A stretch of 64,000 nucleotides of DNA from Planctomycetaceae bacterium. Its GTDB lineage: Bacteria; Planctomycetota; Planctomycetia; Planctomycetales; Planctomycetaceae. The DNA lies in NCBI GenBank assembly GCA_021732415.1, contig JAKFVC010000103.1, forward strand, positions 1 through 64,000, given 5' to 3'. Below are positions 25,271 through 34,731 of this stretch, piece after piece. The notes beneath the pieces are model-generated. The model was not told the DNA's origin. It searched no databases and saw nothing but the letters and a program-made list of their open reading frames with translations. The first letter of the stretch is position 1; every line of letters starts with the position of its first letter. Made by a program: the position numbers and the translations under genes.

Positions 25271-25376
25271 TGTCGCCTGACTCATGAGCGGCATGGCGCT
25301 AGCCACCGGTTCTTCTATGCAATGCCCGATCCAAAACCGGCGGCTAGCGCCATGCCGCTCACGAGTCCAGGCGACA
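25271..25376. repeat. GCTAGCC-containing inverted repeat
   Basis: Arms about 25271-25315 and 25331-25376 (cores GAGCGGCATGGCGCTAGCC and GGCTAGCGCCATGCCGCTC) pair with few mismatches. Lies upstream of maf and of the surface-protein gene; related to 27886-27989 and, more distantly, 37156-37239. Confidence 0.85.
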
Positions 25377-25660
25377 GGTCTCTGATTTTAACGGCTCGCC
25401 GAGAGCTCCGAAATTGCGACCTCACACAGAACCGATGACGCGTACTGACCACCGCGTTGAAACACTGATAAATCTGAACGATCGCGCCAATTGGGGGCAA
25501 TTTGACGGTCGAACGCCTTTCGGACCATGCGTTCAGATTGACTTGATGCGACGCCAGACTTGTATTGAAGTACTTCTCAAACGGGCCTGTTGTCGCGACC
25601 TGAAACTTTGCCGGTTCCAACTGATGCTGGAATTGGTTTTGAATCTTAGGGGAAATCGAA

Positions 25661-27877
25661 ATGGCCTGGACATCTTTGGGCGAGACAAGCCTCGCGACGC
25701 TGACATTCTGGCCGAAGCGCGGGAAAGCTCGTCGGTCACTGGCAGAAATAAAAAGTCTGGTTGAGCAACTGGAACAGCGGTTGGTGCTGACTGTCAGTCC
25801 GGACGAACAACTGTTCGTCTACCTGTTAAATGAGATCCGGCATAATCCACAAGCTTATGACTCGGCGGCCAATCTGGGCGGAATTCTGGACGATGTCGAA
25901 GCGCGGCAGCCATTGGCCGTCAACGACGATCTGTTTGATTCGTCGGAGGTCCACGCGCAGGAGATGGCCGACCACAACTATTTCGCTCACCAAAGCGCGG
26001 TCACGGGCAAGTGGCCCAATCAATTGGCCCGCGAAGCGGGATATGTCCTGCCAGACTTCTTTCCGGACGATAGTAACCAAATTGAATCGCTCGCAGCGGG
26101 TAACGCGATAGACAATCCTGCAGCCGCCATCAAGTTGTTGATCGTAGATGCTAACACCAACCCGCCCGGGCACCGGATCCATCTGCTGGGAATGGATGAG
26201 TTCAACGCCCAGGCAAACGAAATCGGTGTCGCCCACGGCTTCAATCTGCTCTCGACTTTTGACCATTACTGGGCCGCCCACATCACGTTTTCCGATCCAG
26301 AGAACCTGTTTCTGACCGGAGTCGTGTACGAGGATATCAACACCGATTCGGCATTCAGTTTGAACGAAGGGTTGGCAGGAGTCACCGTCAGCATTGGCGG
26401 CACGAATCTGGAAACCGTGACGAATGCGGCCGGCGGCTGGTCGATTCAAGTTCCCGGGCCGGGAACATACACCGTGACAGTCTCGGGTGGAGATTTCGTG
26501 GGACCGGCGACCAGCACCGTGCAAGTGACCAACTTGAACCGTGAGGTCGATTTCACGTCAGGAATCGATGAAGGCGTGATCGACTTCGGCACGCTCCCCG
26601 CGGGCGCCAACGAACCTCCCGTCAACTCGTTACCAGCCGGACCGATTGACGTGACGGAAGATGTTCCGATCAATCTGACGGGCATCTCGGTGACTGATCC
26701 GGACGTCGGGATCAATTCCGTGTCGGTGACGCTCGATGTTTTGCACGGCAAGCTGCAGATCAACACGAATGTGACCAACGGCCTGGTATCGGGTCAGGTC
26801 GTCGGCAACAACACCGGCCACGTGGTGATTACGGCCCCCCTGGCCAAAATCAATGCAACACTCGCAGCGGCGTCTGGAATCACTTATCGCGGCACCACCG
26901 ATTTCAACGGCGACGATACGCTGACGATGGTGACCAACGACCAACAGACGGATGATCTCGGCGGGGCGATGAGCGACAGCGATACGCTTGAGTTGACGAT
27001 TGCTGCCGTCAATGACGCACCCGTCAATACGGTTCCTTCCGGAACTGTCACCGTGACCACCGAGACTGCCACGAAGATCAATGGCTTGGGGCTAACCGAT
27101 AGTGACCTTGGGATCGGCGATGCGGTAGTCACACTGACCGTAACACATGGCACAGTGACGGTACGAACTGACGTGGCCTCGGGTTTGACCTCGGCCGATG
27201 TCACCAACAACGGAACTGCGTTGGTAACGATTACAGCCGCGCGATCTCGATTGGTGGCGACTTACGCTGCTACCAACGGTGTGACATACACGAGCGATAA
27301 CGGCTACACGGGATCGGACGTATTGACAGTCACCTCAAGCGATCAGGGCCAGGCGGGATCAGGCGGAACCTTGACTGACACCGATACGGTCACCATCCAA
27401 GTGCAGCCGGCTCCTGTCGCCCCCGTCCTGACGATCCCCGCATCGGTGACTGGCCCCACGAAAGGAAAACCGGTAATCATCGGCGGGGGAGCCACCCTTT
27501 CTGATCCCGATTCGCCCAATTATTCAGGCGGCAAGCTGACAATTCAAATTACCGGTGGAGGCACTTCGAACGACAAATTGACATTGACCAAGGAGGGGAC
27601 GCAGACGGGTCAAGTGAACCTGAGTGGCAAGACGAAACTCCGTCTGGGCAGGACCGTTATCGGCAGCATTTCAGGAGGCACCGGTGGTTCGCCCCTGGTG
27701 ATTCAGTTCACGTCGAATGTGTCGCCGGCGGCGGTGCAATCGGTGCTGCAACGAGTGACCCTGCGCGGAGCCCACGGGAAGCTCCCTCCCGGCACGCGAA
27801 CTATTCAATTTACGGCGACCGATCCAACTCATCTGACGAGTGATCCGCAGTCGCGACAGGTAATAATTCCGGTTTGA
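25661..27877 (+). CDS. surface protein: CAP domain, SdrD-like and cadherin/VCBS-like repeats
   Basis: 738 residues. The N-terminus has a LEPR-XLL-like motif (SLVEQLEQRLVLTV, about 32-45), seen in large planctomycete surface proteins. Residues about 50-215 form a CAP/SCP domain (YLLNEIRHNPQAYD, HAQEMADHNYFAHQ, GVAHGF..WAAHITF). Residues about 225-320 are a SdrD B/carboxypeptidase-regulatory-like unit (GVVYEDINTDSAFSLNEGLAGVTVSI). Residues about 325-640 are repeated Ig-like units with ITYRGTTDFNGDDTLT and VTYTSDNGYTGSDVLT, and the C-terminus is beta-rich. No sortase or PEP-CTERM signal is seen. Probably cell-surface or secreted. The ATG has AGGGG upstream. Confidence 0.85.
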   Translation: MAWTSLGETSLATLTFWPKRGKARRSLAEIKSLVEQLEQRLVLTVSPDEQLFVYLLNEIRHNPQAYDSAANLGGILDDVEARQPLAVNDDLFDSSEVHAQEMADHNYFAHQSAVTGKWPNQLAREAGYVLPDFFPDDSNQIESLAAGNAIDNPAAAIKLLIVDANTNPPGHRIHLLGMDEFNAQANEIGVAHGFNLLSTFDHYWAAHITFSDPENLFLTGVVYEDINTDSAFSLNEGLAGVTVSIGGTNLETVTNAAGGWSIQVPGPGTYTVTVSGGDFVGPATSTVQVTNLNREVDFTSGIDEGVIDFGTLPAGANEPPVNSLPAGPIDVTEDVPINLTGISVTDPDVGINSVSVTLDVLHGKLQINTNVTNGLVSGQVVGNNTGHVVITAPLAKINATLAAASGITYRGTTDFNGDDTLTMVTNDQQTDDLGGAMSDSDTLELTIAAVNDAPVNTVPSGTVTVTTETATKINGLGLTDSDLGIGDAVVTLTVTHGTVTVRTDVASGLTSADVTNNGTALVTITAARSRLVATYAATNGVTYTSDNGYTGSDVLTVTSSDQGQAGSGGTLTDTDTVTIQVQPAPVAPVLTIPASVTGPTKGKPVIIGGGATLSDPDSPNYSGGKLTIQITGGGTSNDKLTLTKEGTQTGQVNLSGKTKLRLGRTVIGSISGGTGGSPLVIQFTSNVSPAAVQSVLQRVTLRGAHGKLPPGTRTIQFTATDPTHLTSDPQSRQVIIPV

Positions 27878-27885
27878 AGTTCGCT

Positions 27886-27989
27886 GTAGCCTGACTCGTG
27901 AGCGGACTGGCGCTAGCCACCGGTTCTTCAATCCAACGCATAACTCAGGAACCGGCGGCTAGCGCCGTGCCGCTCACGAGTCGGGCTAC
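27886..27989. repeat. GTAGCCTGACTCG inverted repeat overlapping a stop codon
   Basis: Arms 27886-27929 and 27948-27989, with few mismatches. Begins 9 bases after the surface-protein stop. Its right end GGGCTAC contains the TAG stop (27986-27988) of the minus-strand DUF1501 gene. Confidence 0.95.
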
Positions 27990-29341
27990 GTTCCTGTCAA
28001 CAACTCCTTGATCGGCTTCGCGTCGGGATCTGCCAACCGTATCGGCCGGCCCACGTTCGAGACATTCTGCTTCAAATGATCGACTCCTACGGCCTGGCAA
28101 ATCGTGGCCAACAGATCGGCAGTAGTGACAGGTTTTTCCTTCACCGTCATCCCGTCCTCCGACGTCTGTCCAATCACTTGGCCACCACGAATTCCACCAC
28201 CGCTAAGCACCGTCGACCAGGCCACCGGGAAGTGATCACGACCAGCGTTAGAATTGATGATCGGAGTCCGGCCAAACTCACCCATCCAAACGACGAGCGT
28301 GGATTCCAGCAAACCACGTGACTTCAGGTCGGTCAAGAGCGTCGACCAAGCCGGGTCCAGCACCTCGCACAGCGCTTTCACTGCGGGAAACGCCGACGTG
28401 TGAGTATCCCAACCGATGCCCCCTTGATTTGCCGCTTCGCTCAGCGTGACTTCAACAAACGGGACCCCTCGTTCAACCAGCCGGCGAGCCAACAGGCAAC
28501 CCTGGCCAAAGTTATTACGGCCATAGGCATCCCGCAAATCCACCGGTTCTTCTTCCAGATTGAAAGCCTTCGCCGTCGCCGATCGCATCATCTTGACCGC
28601 CTGTTGATAGGCATTGCGATGCGACTGCGACACGAGTCCCGGGTGGGTCGTCTGAAAATCGGCCTCCAACCCGTCCAACAACTCCAAGCGAGAATCAAAC
28701 TGCGTCGACGTCACCTGAGTCGGCAAATTGAGATTTTTCACTGTCAATTGGTCGGTATTGGCTGCCATCGGCCGACCTCCGCGGCCCGCATTGCCCACTG
28801 TCAGCGGAGCATATTTGGGCCCCAAGAATCCAGGCCCAAAGGCGGCTGGGCTGAGAAACCGTTGCGGTGCAATGCTGACAAAATTGGGGATCTCCGCGTC
28901 CACTCTCCCCAGTTCCTTGCTCAACGAGGACCCTAGCGTCGGATACTTGACCGGCCCTTGCGGCAAGTAACCCGTGCGCAACAAGTACGTGGCTCGTCCA
29001 TGATCGCCCTCTTTGGTGCTCATGGATCGAATCAGGCCGAGATGCTCCATCTGCCGAGCCAGCTTGGGCAGATGTTCGCAGATCTGAATGCCAGGGACCG
29101 AAGTCTCGACCGGTTTGAATTCCCCGCCGTTCTTGTGCCCCGGCTTCAGATCGAAAGTATCAAGTTGACTGGGGCCGCCAGACATCCACAACAAAATGAC
29201 CGACCGGCTTCGTCCCGCCTGCTTCGCCAAATCATCGGCCAGCAGTGGAAACCAGCCGGAGGAGGATGCGCCAAGCAGTCCCAGTCCAGCGTATCGCAGC
29301 CAATCACGTCGGGAGAATGTCGTGTTGCGGAGTTTTGTCAT
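27986..29341 (-). CDS. DUF1501 protein (Tat-exported sulfatase-like fold)
   Basis: 451 residues. Twin-arginine signal FSRRDWLRYAGLGLLG. DUF1501 landmarks: WMSGGPSQLDTFDLKPG, PEICEHLP-like ICEHLPKLA, NFVSIAPQ, the GWDTHTSAFP block and VVWMGEFGRTP..GRDHFPVAWS. The family belongs to the alkaline-phosphatase superfamily; its role is undefined. Second gene of a pair with the DUF1549/DUF1553 gene upstream, the standard planctomycete pairing. The start is the ATG at 29341; a longer open frame reads into a palindrome. The stop codon lies in a repeat arm. Confidence 0.9.
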   Translation of the reverse strand: MTKLRNTTFSRRDWLRYAGLGLLGASSSGWFPLLADDLAKQAGRSRSVILLWMSGGPSQLDTFDLKPGHKNGGEFKPVETSVPGIQICEHLPKLARQMEHLGLIRSMSTKEGDHGRATYLLRTGYLPQGPVKYPTLGSSLSKELGRVDAEIPNFVSIAPQRFLSPAAFGPGFLGPKYAPLTVGNAGRGGRPMAANTDQLTVKNLNLPTQVTSTQFDSRLELLDGLEADFQTTHPGLVSQSHRNAYQQAVKMMRSATAKAFNLEEEPVDLRDAYGRNNFGQGCLLARRLVERGVPFVEVTLSEAANQGGIGWDTHTSAFPAVKALCEVLDPAWSTLLTDLKSRGLLESTLVVWMGEFGRTPIINSNAGRDHFPVAWSTVLSGGGIRGGQVIGQTSEDGMTVKEKPVTTADLLATICQAVGVDHLKQNVSNVGRPIRLADPDAKPIKELLTGT

Positions 29342-29360
29342 TGGAAAAGGCTTAAATAAA

Positions 29361-29394
29361 TTTGGACTGCGGTGATTCATCACCGCAGTCCAAA
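29361..29394. repeat. near-perfect palindrome between paired genes
   Basis: TTTGGACTGCGGTGAT at 29361-29376 pairs perfectly with 29379-29394, with a 2-base centre. It sits in the 55-base gap between the DUF1549/DUF1553 and DUF1501 genes. Same sequence family as 39704-39844. Confidence 0.95.
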
Positions 29395-29396
29395 TG

Positions 29397-30995
29397 CTAA
29401 TGATTCAACAAGAACTCGCTGCTATTCAAAATCGCCCAAAAAATATCGCTCAAGGCCACCGCCAGTTCGCGGTTCTCGCAATGCGCCATGAGTTTCTTCA
29501 GCTCAGCAGGCCGTGGCTTCCGACCGAGTGCGGCGAGATACAACGTCTCGATCCTTTCTTCAGTCTGCATGTCAGGGAAGCTCACGACGGCCGCCAGCAC
29601 CCCGGTCTTGGGATCGGTCGTTTGCGTGATGAACTGACCATTCATCATGGCCAGGGCCTGCAGGATCGTAGTCGGTCTCTCGGTCGGGGGATCAGTTTCA
29701 TTGCTGAAGGCTTCGAGAAACTCGCCCCGCGGCCGGTTGTCGCCATCGAAAATCCCGGGATTCCGGCGGTTGCGTTCAAAATGGCCGGTGGCTTCGGCAA
29801 CACTGTCAAAGAGCTGTTCCGGGCTGAGCCCCTTCAGCGACATCCGGGCAAAGCGTTGTGGCGGTTCCTGGCTGAAATCAGAAACGGCGCTCGTCAATTG
29901 ATAGGCCTCAGTCGCAGTCAGCACCCGCAAGAGGAACTTCAAATCGTGGCCAGAATCGGCAAAAGCAGCGGCGAGTTCGTTTAATAACTCAGGATGGCTG
30001 GCAGGATTTGCATCATTGAAATCATCGACAGGATCGACAATTCCCACTCCAAATAAGCGGCCCCAAACGCGATTCACGGCGGCCTTGGCAAAGTAGGGAT
30101 TCTCTCTTGAAGTCAACCATTTCGCGAGATTCTCGCGCGAACTTTCTTCGGACTTCCAGGCAGGTTCAACACCATTCAAATAGCGAGCCGCCGCTTCCGT
30201 TTTTTTCCCCGGAATCTCCAACATCCGGCGAGATGGCACGTCAGACAGCGGCCCGGCGACGTCCCCCATCTGCTGCCGGGAGACTCCCGAAAAGAAGGCG
30301 GCAAAACTCCAGAACTGCTCCTGCTTCCAGGAATCGAACGGGTGGTCATGGCACTGTGCGCATTCAATCCGCACTCCCAGAAACACGCGGGCCGTTCCCG
30401 ATGCCAGATTCTCTGGCTTGCCCTCTTTAGCCTGATAAAACGCGACAGGACTGACGGTGCCACCTGCTTCCATCGCATTGCGTGAGGCCGCGCCTGTGAT
30501 TTTGTATGTCACCAATTGGCGAGCCAGGTCCGCATAGCTGTCGTTGTCGATCAGTTGGTCGCGTAACCAGGCTTCGAACGACGGCATCAGGAATTGCAAC
30601 TGCGGATCGGCACTGACCTCAGGGAGCAACTCGGCGCGCCAGACGTTCGAGAAATGGATGATATACCGCGGGCTCTCCAGCAATTCCCGAACGATCGCCT
30701 GCCGCTTGTTCGGCACCGCATCGTCGAGAAATCGACGAACCGCGGACACCGGCGGAATCTGCCCGGCCAAATCCAGATAGACGCGGCGGAGAAACTCCGC
30801 GTCATCGGCCCGCGCCGCCGGCACCACTTTCTCGTGCTCCCAGCGTTCTCGAATCCGCTGATTCACGCGTTCAACCAGCTTCTGTTCGGCGACAGCATCA
30901 GCTCCCCAAATGACAGCCGAATCGACACAGCAAACGCAGCAATAACTGGTCAACCAGATCAGCAGCAGCTTGAACGTATTGGCGAACAGGGCCAT
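29397..30995 (-). CDS. DUF1549/DUF1553 protein with CxxCH motif
   Basis: 532 residues. Signal peptide (MALFANTFKLLLIWLTSYCC). DUF1549 spans about 35-240: DDAEFLRRVYLDLAGQIP, and ECAQCHDHPFDSW, where CAQCH is a CxxCH heme-c type motif. DUF1553 spans about 280-525: LAKWLTSRENPYFAKAAVNR, RVWGRLFGVGIVDPVDDFND and LLRVLTATEAYQ. The family, with DUF1501, is expanded in planctomycetes and is often linked to polysaccharide use; the biochemical role is unproven. Its upstream open frame contains part of a GGGTCTCCAGGCCCG repeat, so the ATG at 30995 is preferred. First gene of the operon. Confidence 0.9.
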   Translation of the reverse strand: MALFANTFKLLLIWLTSYCCVCCVDSAVIWGADAVAEQKLVERVNQRIRERWEHEKVVPAARADDAEFLRRVYLDLAGQIPPVSAVRRFLDDAVPNKRQAIVRELLESPRYIIHFSNVWRAELLPEVSADPQLQFLMPSFEAWLRDQLIDNDSYADLARQLVTYKITGAASRNAMEAGGTVSPVAFYQAKEGKPENLASGTARVFLGVRIECAQCHDHPFDSWKQEQFWSFAAFFSGVSRQQMGDVAGPLSDVPSRRMLEIPGKKTEAAARYLNGVEPAWKSEESSRENLAKWLTSRENPYFAKAAVNRVWGRLFGVGIVDPVDDFNDANPASHPELLNELAAAFADSGHDLKFLLRVLTATEAYQLTSAVSDFSQEPPQRFARMSLKGLSPEQLFDSVAEATGHFERNRRNPGIFDGDNRPRGEFLEAFSNETDPPTERPTTILQALAMMNGQFITQTTDPKTGVLAAVVSFPDMQTEERIETLYLAALGRKPRPAELKKLMAHCENRELAVALSDIFWAILNSSEFLLNH

Positions 30996-31030
30996 GACCG
31001 TCTCACGATTGTTGATTTGCCAGGTGATAC

Positions 31031-31200
31031 CGTGGGACGGGTCTCCAGGCCCGTCAGTCAAGATTGGCATTGGCCAATTCTATCTCGCCCACCCACGCGA
31101 ACACATCCAAGTCCTCGAGTCGAAGCAGTTTCCGACGGACTCCACCGACCAGTTTCGATGATGGCACGGGGACGGACGGGCCTGGAGACCCGTCCCACGA
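31031..31200. repeat. GTGGGACGGG element
   Basis: Outer arms 31031-31056 and about 31175-31200 (CGTGGGACGGGTCTCCAGGC and onward) pair perfectly; no inner B-type hairpin. Lies just upstream of the DUF1549/DUF1553 gene. The rest of the gap to 31416 is not recognised. Confidence 0.9.
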
Positions 31201-31416
31201 TACGCTTCTTGATCCTTCAACCTCCGCTTTTTGTCTGATGGCCGCACCATGCACGCGGTTTTGGTGAATTCACGCCAGTCGGGGGACGATGAAGAAGTGC
31301 CGCCCCTTCACAACTTCGTCTGATGTCATCCCAATCTTCCCAGACTCTCAATCACGCTGGGGCACTTCTCCATCCCACATTGCGATTTGAGCCACTGACC
31401 TGTCGTCCGCCATTCC

Positions 31417-33270
31417 ATGATTGTCCGACTTCCGGCGTCTGAACTAGGACTGCGTATTGGCAGGCGACTGTCTGCCGGAACGTTAGGCGTAATCGCGTTG
31501 CTGAGCCTGTCTGCGATCGCAATTTCTGCTTGGTCGCAGCATAGCTCGCCGGGGGTTCCGCATCGATTGGTTCCGAATCAACCGTATGACATCGTTTTCC
31601 GCGATGGAAGCTCCACTGTCGACATCTATCTGCAGCATGACTCTCCTACGCGGTTACTGATCAGCAATCTGGGGTCATCAAATCGGAATGCGATCTTGCA
31701 GGCTCGCGCAGAGCCGCTATCAGACCAAGTGAAATTTCAGCCCGCTCCGTGGAAGGAAAGGACACTCAGCGCCGGGGAATCGATAGATGACAAGAACCCT
31801 CTCTCCATTCCACCCGAACGTCCGAAGTCGACCTCGCCTCCGTCACCAACGCGCGACTTCTGGCTGCACGTCACGGAAACTGCGCTGGAAAATCCGCTAG
31901 GATATCAACTGGTACACAGTCGTCTGGTGGCTTTTCGGGAAACGGTCGAAGTCTACGCCGATTCGAGTTTGCACTCGTCGGCGGGGATTCCGGCTGAGGT
32001 CGAGCGACTCGCGAAAGAGATCGCCACCAGACTGTCGAACGACGTCTTGCCCATGATCGAGAAGCGTGTCGGGCCGATCGCCGATCCCGATCAGAACGGG
32101 CGCGTCACCGTCTTGCTGACTCCGTGGCTGGGACGTCTCCGCGGGGGGACCACGCAAGTTCGCGGCTTCGTCCGCAGCAGCGATTTGCGATTGGACATCC
32201 CCGCGCCATTCAGCAATCGCGCCGATCTGCTGTACCTCAATTCCGATCTCCCGACGGGCGATGCACTGCAATCGTTATTGCTGCATGAGGTAGCCCACAC
32301 CGCGTTGGCCAGTCGACAGAATGCCGCCAGCCGAACGGCATTGCCGGACTGGGACGATTGGCTAAATGAAGGTCTGGCTCATCTGACCGAGCGACTTGGC
32401 CGATACGACTGGTCCAATCTGGATTACCGTGTGGCGCGCTACTGCCAGAACCCGGCCGCCGCACCGCTCATCGTGCGAGATTATTATCGTACCGGACGCT
32501 GGCGAAATCACGGTTGCCGGGGAGCCACGTTCCTGTTTCTCGAGTGGTGCCAGAGACAGGCCGCAAAACGCGGGGTCACCGACTTTGTCCGGGCGCTCAT
32601 GGCAACGGGAAAAACCGATCGGGACGCCGTCGAAGAAGTCTGCCAGGCGTCCATTACCGACCTCTATCGAGCCTGGACGGTGTCACTCGCGACTGAGCCT
32701 TCTGCGTTGAATCAGCGGAAAATCGGGCGGTTTCTGCGTAGCGGGCCCCGATTCCAACAATGGAATGTGACTGACGGTTCGCTCCAGGATTTCGACGTAT
32801 CAGGCTCGGCAACGCAGTTCATGGAATTGCGGGCCTCGCAAGCAGGCTGGTATCGGCTGGAGTTGAAGGGTGACCCTCTCGACGCCTGGCAGGTCACCTT
32901 CATCCCGGTATCGACAACATCCCCAGCAATTTCGCTGAATGCCGAGTGGAGCAGGGCTGAGACCTCGGAACCGATGCGGCTGATTGTCACGTGCAAGGCC
33001 CCTCTGCCAGCCGACTGGTCGCTGGATGAAGTCGGCTGTGAGATGATCCGGGAGCCTCACCCGCGTGCCTGGAATTGGACTGCCGCAAGTCTAGATAGGT
33101 CTGGCGCCGGAATCGGGGCAATCACGCTCCCCTTGAGCGCCGAGGATCTTGCGGGGGCGGACGCTGTGATCAAGGTGCGATTCAAGAACTCCGCTGGGCA
33201 CGTTACCTGGAGTTGGGTCGATGTCCCCGCGAGCGGCAAGATCGAGCGAATTGCCGATCGTACGCGATAA
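31417..33270 (+). CDS. membrane-anchored M30-like zinc metallopeptidase
   Basis: 617 residues. N-terminal signal anchor at about 20-40. Beta-rich region about 50-130, then a peptidase domain: HEVAH at 290-294 (zinc ligands and catalytic Glu), followed by DWLNEGLAHLTERLG at about 315-329 with the third-ligand Glu, and RGATFLFLEWCQRQ further on. This resembles the hyicolysin (M30) and related gluzincins. The C-terminal about 160 residues are a beta-sandwich of PPC-like character (DFDVSGSATQFMELRASQAG). Probably an extracytoplasmic protease. No propeptide-processing partner is adjacent; it converges with ribBA 9 bases away. Confidence 0.8.
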   Translation: MIVRLPASELGLRIGRRLSAGTLGVIALLSLSAIAISAWSQHSSPGVPHRLVPNQPYDIVFRDGSSTVDIYLQHDSPTRLLISNLGSSNRNAILQARAEPLSDQVKFQPAPWKERTLSAGESIDDKNPLSIPPERPKSTSPPSPTRDFWLHVTETALENPLGYQLVHSRLVAFRETVEVYADSSLHSSAGIPAEVERLAKEIATRLSNDVLPMIEKRVGPIADPDQNGRVTVLLTPWLGRLRGGTTQVRGFVRSSDLRLDIPAPFSNRADLLYLNSDLPTGDALQSLLLHEVAHTALASRQNAASRTALPDWDDWLNEGLAHLTERLGRYDWSNLDYRVARYCQNPAAAPLIVRDYYRTGRWRNHGCRGATFLFLEWCQRQAAKRGVTDFVRALMATGKTDRDAVEEVCQASITDLYRAWTVSLATEPSALNQRKIGRFLRSGPRFQQWNVTDGSLQDFDVSGSATQFMELRASQAGWYRLELKGDPLDAWQVTFIPVSTTSPAISLNAEWSRAETSEPMRLIVTCKAPLPADWSLDEVGCEMIREPHPRAWNWTAASLDRSGAGIGAITLPLSAEDLAGADAVIKVRFKNSAGHVTWSWVDVPASGKIERIADRTR

Positions 33271-33279
33271 AGGGGACTA

Positions 33280-34557
33280 TCACCCGGGTGCCTCTGGTGG
33301 CGGCGGTTCCTCGGGCAGGATATGTCCCATCTTGTCGCGCTTGGTAGCCATGTACTTCGCCCGCTGTTCTTCATGCGGGGCGATGATGGGGATTTGCTCC
33401 ACCACTTCCAGATCGACCCCCGTGTAGACCGACGCTTTCGTCTTCTTGGGATTGTTGGTCAACAGGCGGACCTTCGTCAGTCCCAGATCCTTCAGGATCT
33501 GCAGTCCCACCATGTAGTCACGCTGGTCGGCTTTGAAACCTAGCTTGTGGTTGGCTTCGACCGTGTCGTATCCCTGATCCTGCAGATTATAGGCCATCAG
33601 TTTCGCCACGAGCCCGATGCCTCGGCCTTCCTGCGGCAGATAAACCAGGGCTCCTATGCCCGATTTGCCGATCGTTTCCAAGGCCTGATGCAACTGGTCG
33701 CCGCAATCGCAACGGAGTGATGCCAGCAGATCTCCCGTGAAGCAGGATGAATGCATGCGTACCATGGGAGCAACGTCCTGAGTGAGATCGCCGAAGACGA
33801 TCGCCAGCGGGACCTGATCTTCATGTTCGACCTTGTAGGCAATGACGGTGGCATTGCCGTATTTGGTCGGCATCCGGGTTTCCACTTCGCGAGTGACGAG
33901 TCGCTCGCGCAAGCGACGGTGGCGAATGATTTCATCGATGCTGATGATCGGCAGCTTGAACTCGGTCGAGAGGGCCTGCAATTCCAGATGATTGGCCATC
34001 CCGCGGCCGGTGGGGCTCAGGATTTCAATCAGGCCTCCGACTGGCTGCAGTCCGGCCATCTTCAACAAATCGACCGTCGCTTCGGTATGGCCTGCGCGTC
34101 GCAGGACGCCGGCGTCCTTGGCCTGCAGGGGATTGATGTGACCGGGACGCACGAAGTCTTCGGCACGCGTATGAGGATCGGCCAGCGCGGAAATCGTCTT
34201 GGCGCGGTTCTCGGTGCTGACTCCCGTGCCCGCATCGCGATGGTCGACCGGCATCAGAAAATTCGTCTGGTGCGGAGTCGTGTTTCGCTCCACGAGCGGA
34301 TTGATTTGCAGGTGCTCGGCCCGCTCGCGGCTCATGGCAGCGCACAGCGTGCCGCCGCCATACCGCAACATGAAAGCGACGATCTCAGGAGTGATCTTCT
34401 CCGCCGCAACGACGAGATCCCCCTCATTTTCCCGTTCTTGAGCATCCACGACGATAATCACCCGGCCGTCCCGCAGCGCCGCTAAGGCTTCATCGATGGC
34501 GTGATAGGTAATGGCAGGAGCATCGGAATGCGGTGTTTGCGGATCTGAGGTCGTCAT
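33280..34557 (-). CDS. ribBA: bifunctional 3,4-DHBP synthase / GTP cyclohydrolase II
   Basis: 425 residues; both entry reactions of riboflavin synthesis. RibB part about 14-215: DAQERENEGDLV at 38-49, the acidic substrate loop, GHTEATVDL, and the ARTP-like region. RibA part about 218-410: HSSCFTGDLLASLRCDCGDQL (zinc Cys triad), YLPQEGRGIGL, and the C-terminal TNNPKKTKA typical of GTP cyclohydrolase II. The fused order RibB-RibA is the common bacterial one. It stands alone, with no ribDE cluster, and no FMN riboswitch was recognised upstream. Confidence 0.96.
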   Translation of the reverse strand: MTTSDPQTPHSDAPAITYHAIDEALAALRDGRVIIVVDAQERENEGDLVVAAEKITPEIVAFMLRYGGGTLCAAMSRERAEHLQINPLVERNTTPHQTNFLMPVDHRDAGTGVSTENRAKTISALADPHTRAEDFVRPGHINPLQAKDAGVLRRAGHTEATVDLLKMAGLQPVGGLIEILSPTGRGMANHLELQALSTEFKLPIISIDEIIRHRRLRERLVTREVETRMPTKYGNATVIAYKVEHEDQVPLAIVFGDLTQDVAPMVRMHSSCFTGDLLASLRCDCGDQLHQALETIGKSGIGALVYLPQEGRGIGLVAKLMAYNLQDQGYDTVEANHKLGFKADQRDYMVGLQILKDLGLTKVRLLTNNPKKTKASVYTGVDLEVVEQIPIIAPHEEQRAKYMATKRDKMGHILPEEPPPPEAPG

Positions 34558-34731
34558 GTGCGTAGCGGGCTACCTGGGAAGTCGACAGCGAGACCCCGAC
34601 CGGCAGCCACCACGTCAACGACATCATGGCTGCTGAGGTCTCTGATCCCTTATTGTAGGCAGCGCCCTGGAAAGATACACTCCCCGGATCAGATGGACGC
34701 GTTCAATCAAGCAGCCGGATGTGAAATTTCA

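Noticed and set aside
34560-34620. Possible FMN riboswitch near ribBA, from the text CCCGACCGGC
   Set aside because: The match is on the plus strand while ribBA is on the minus strand, and the other conserved FMN-element blocks are missing.
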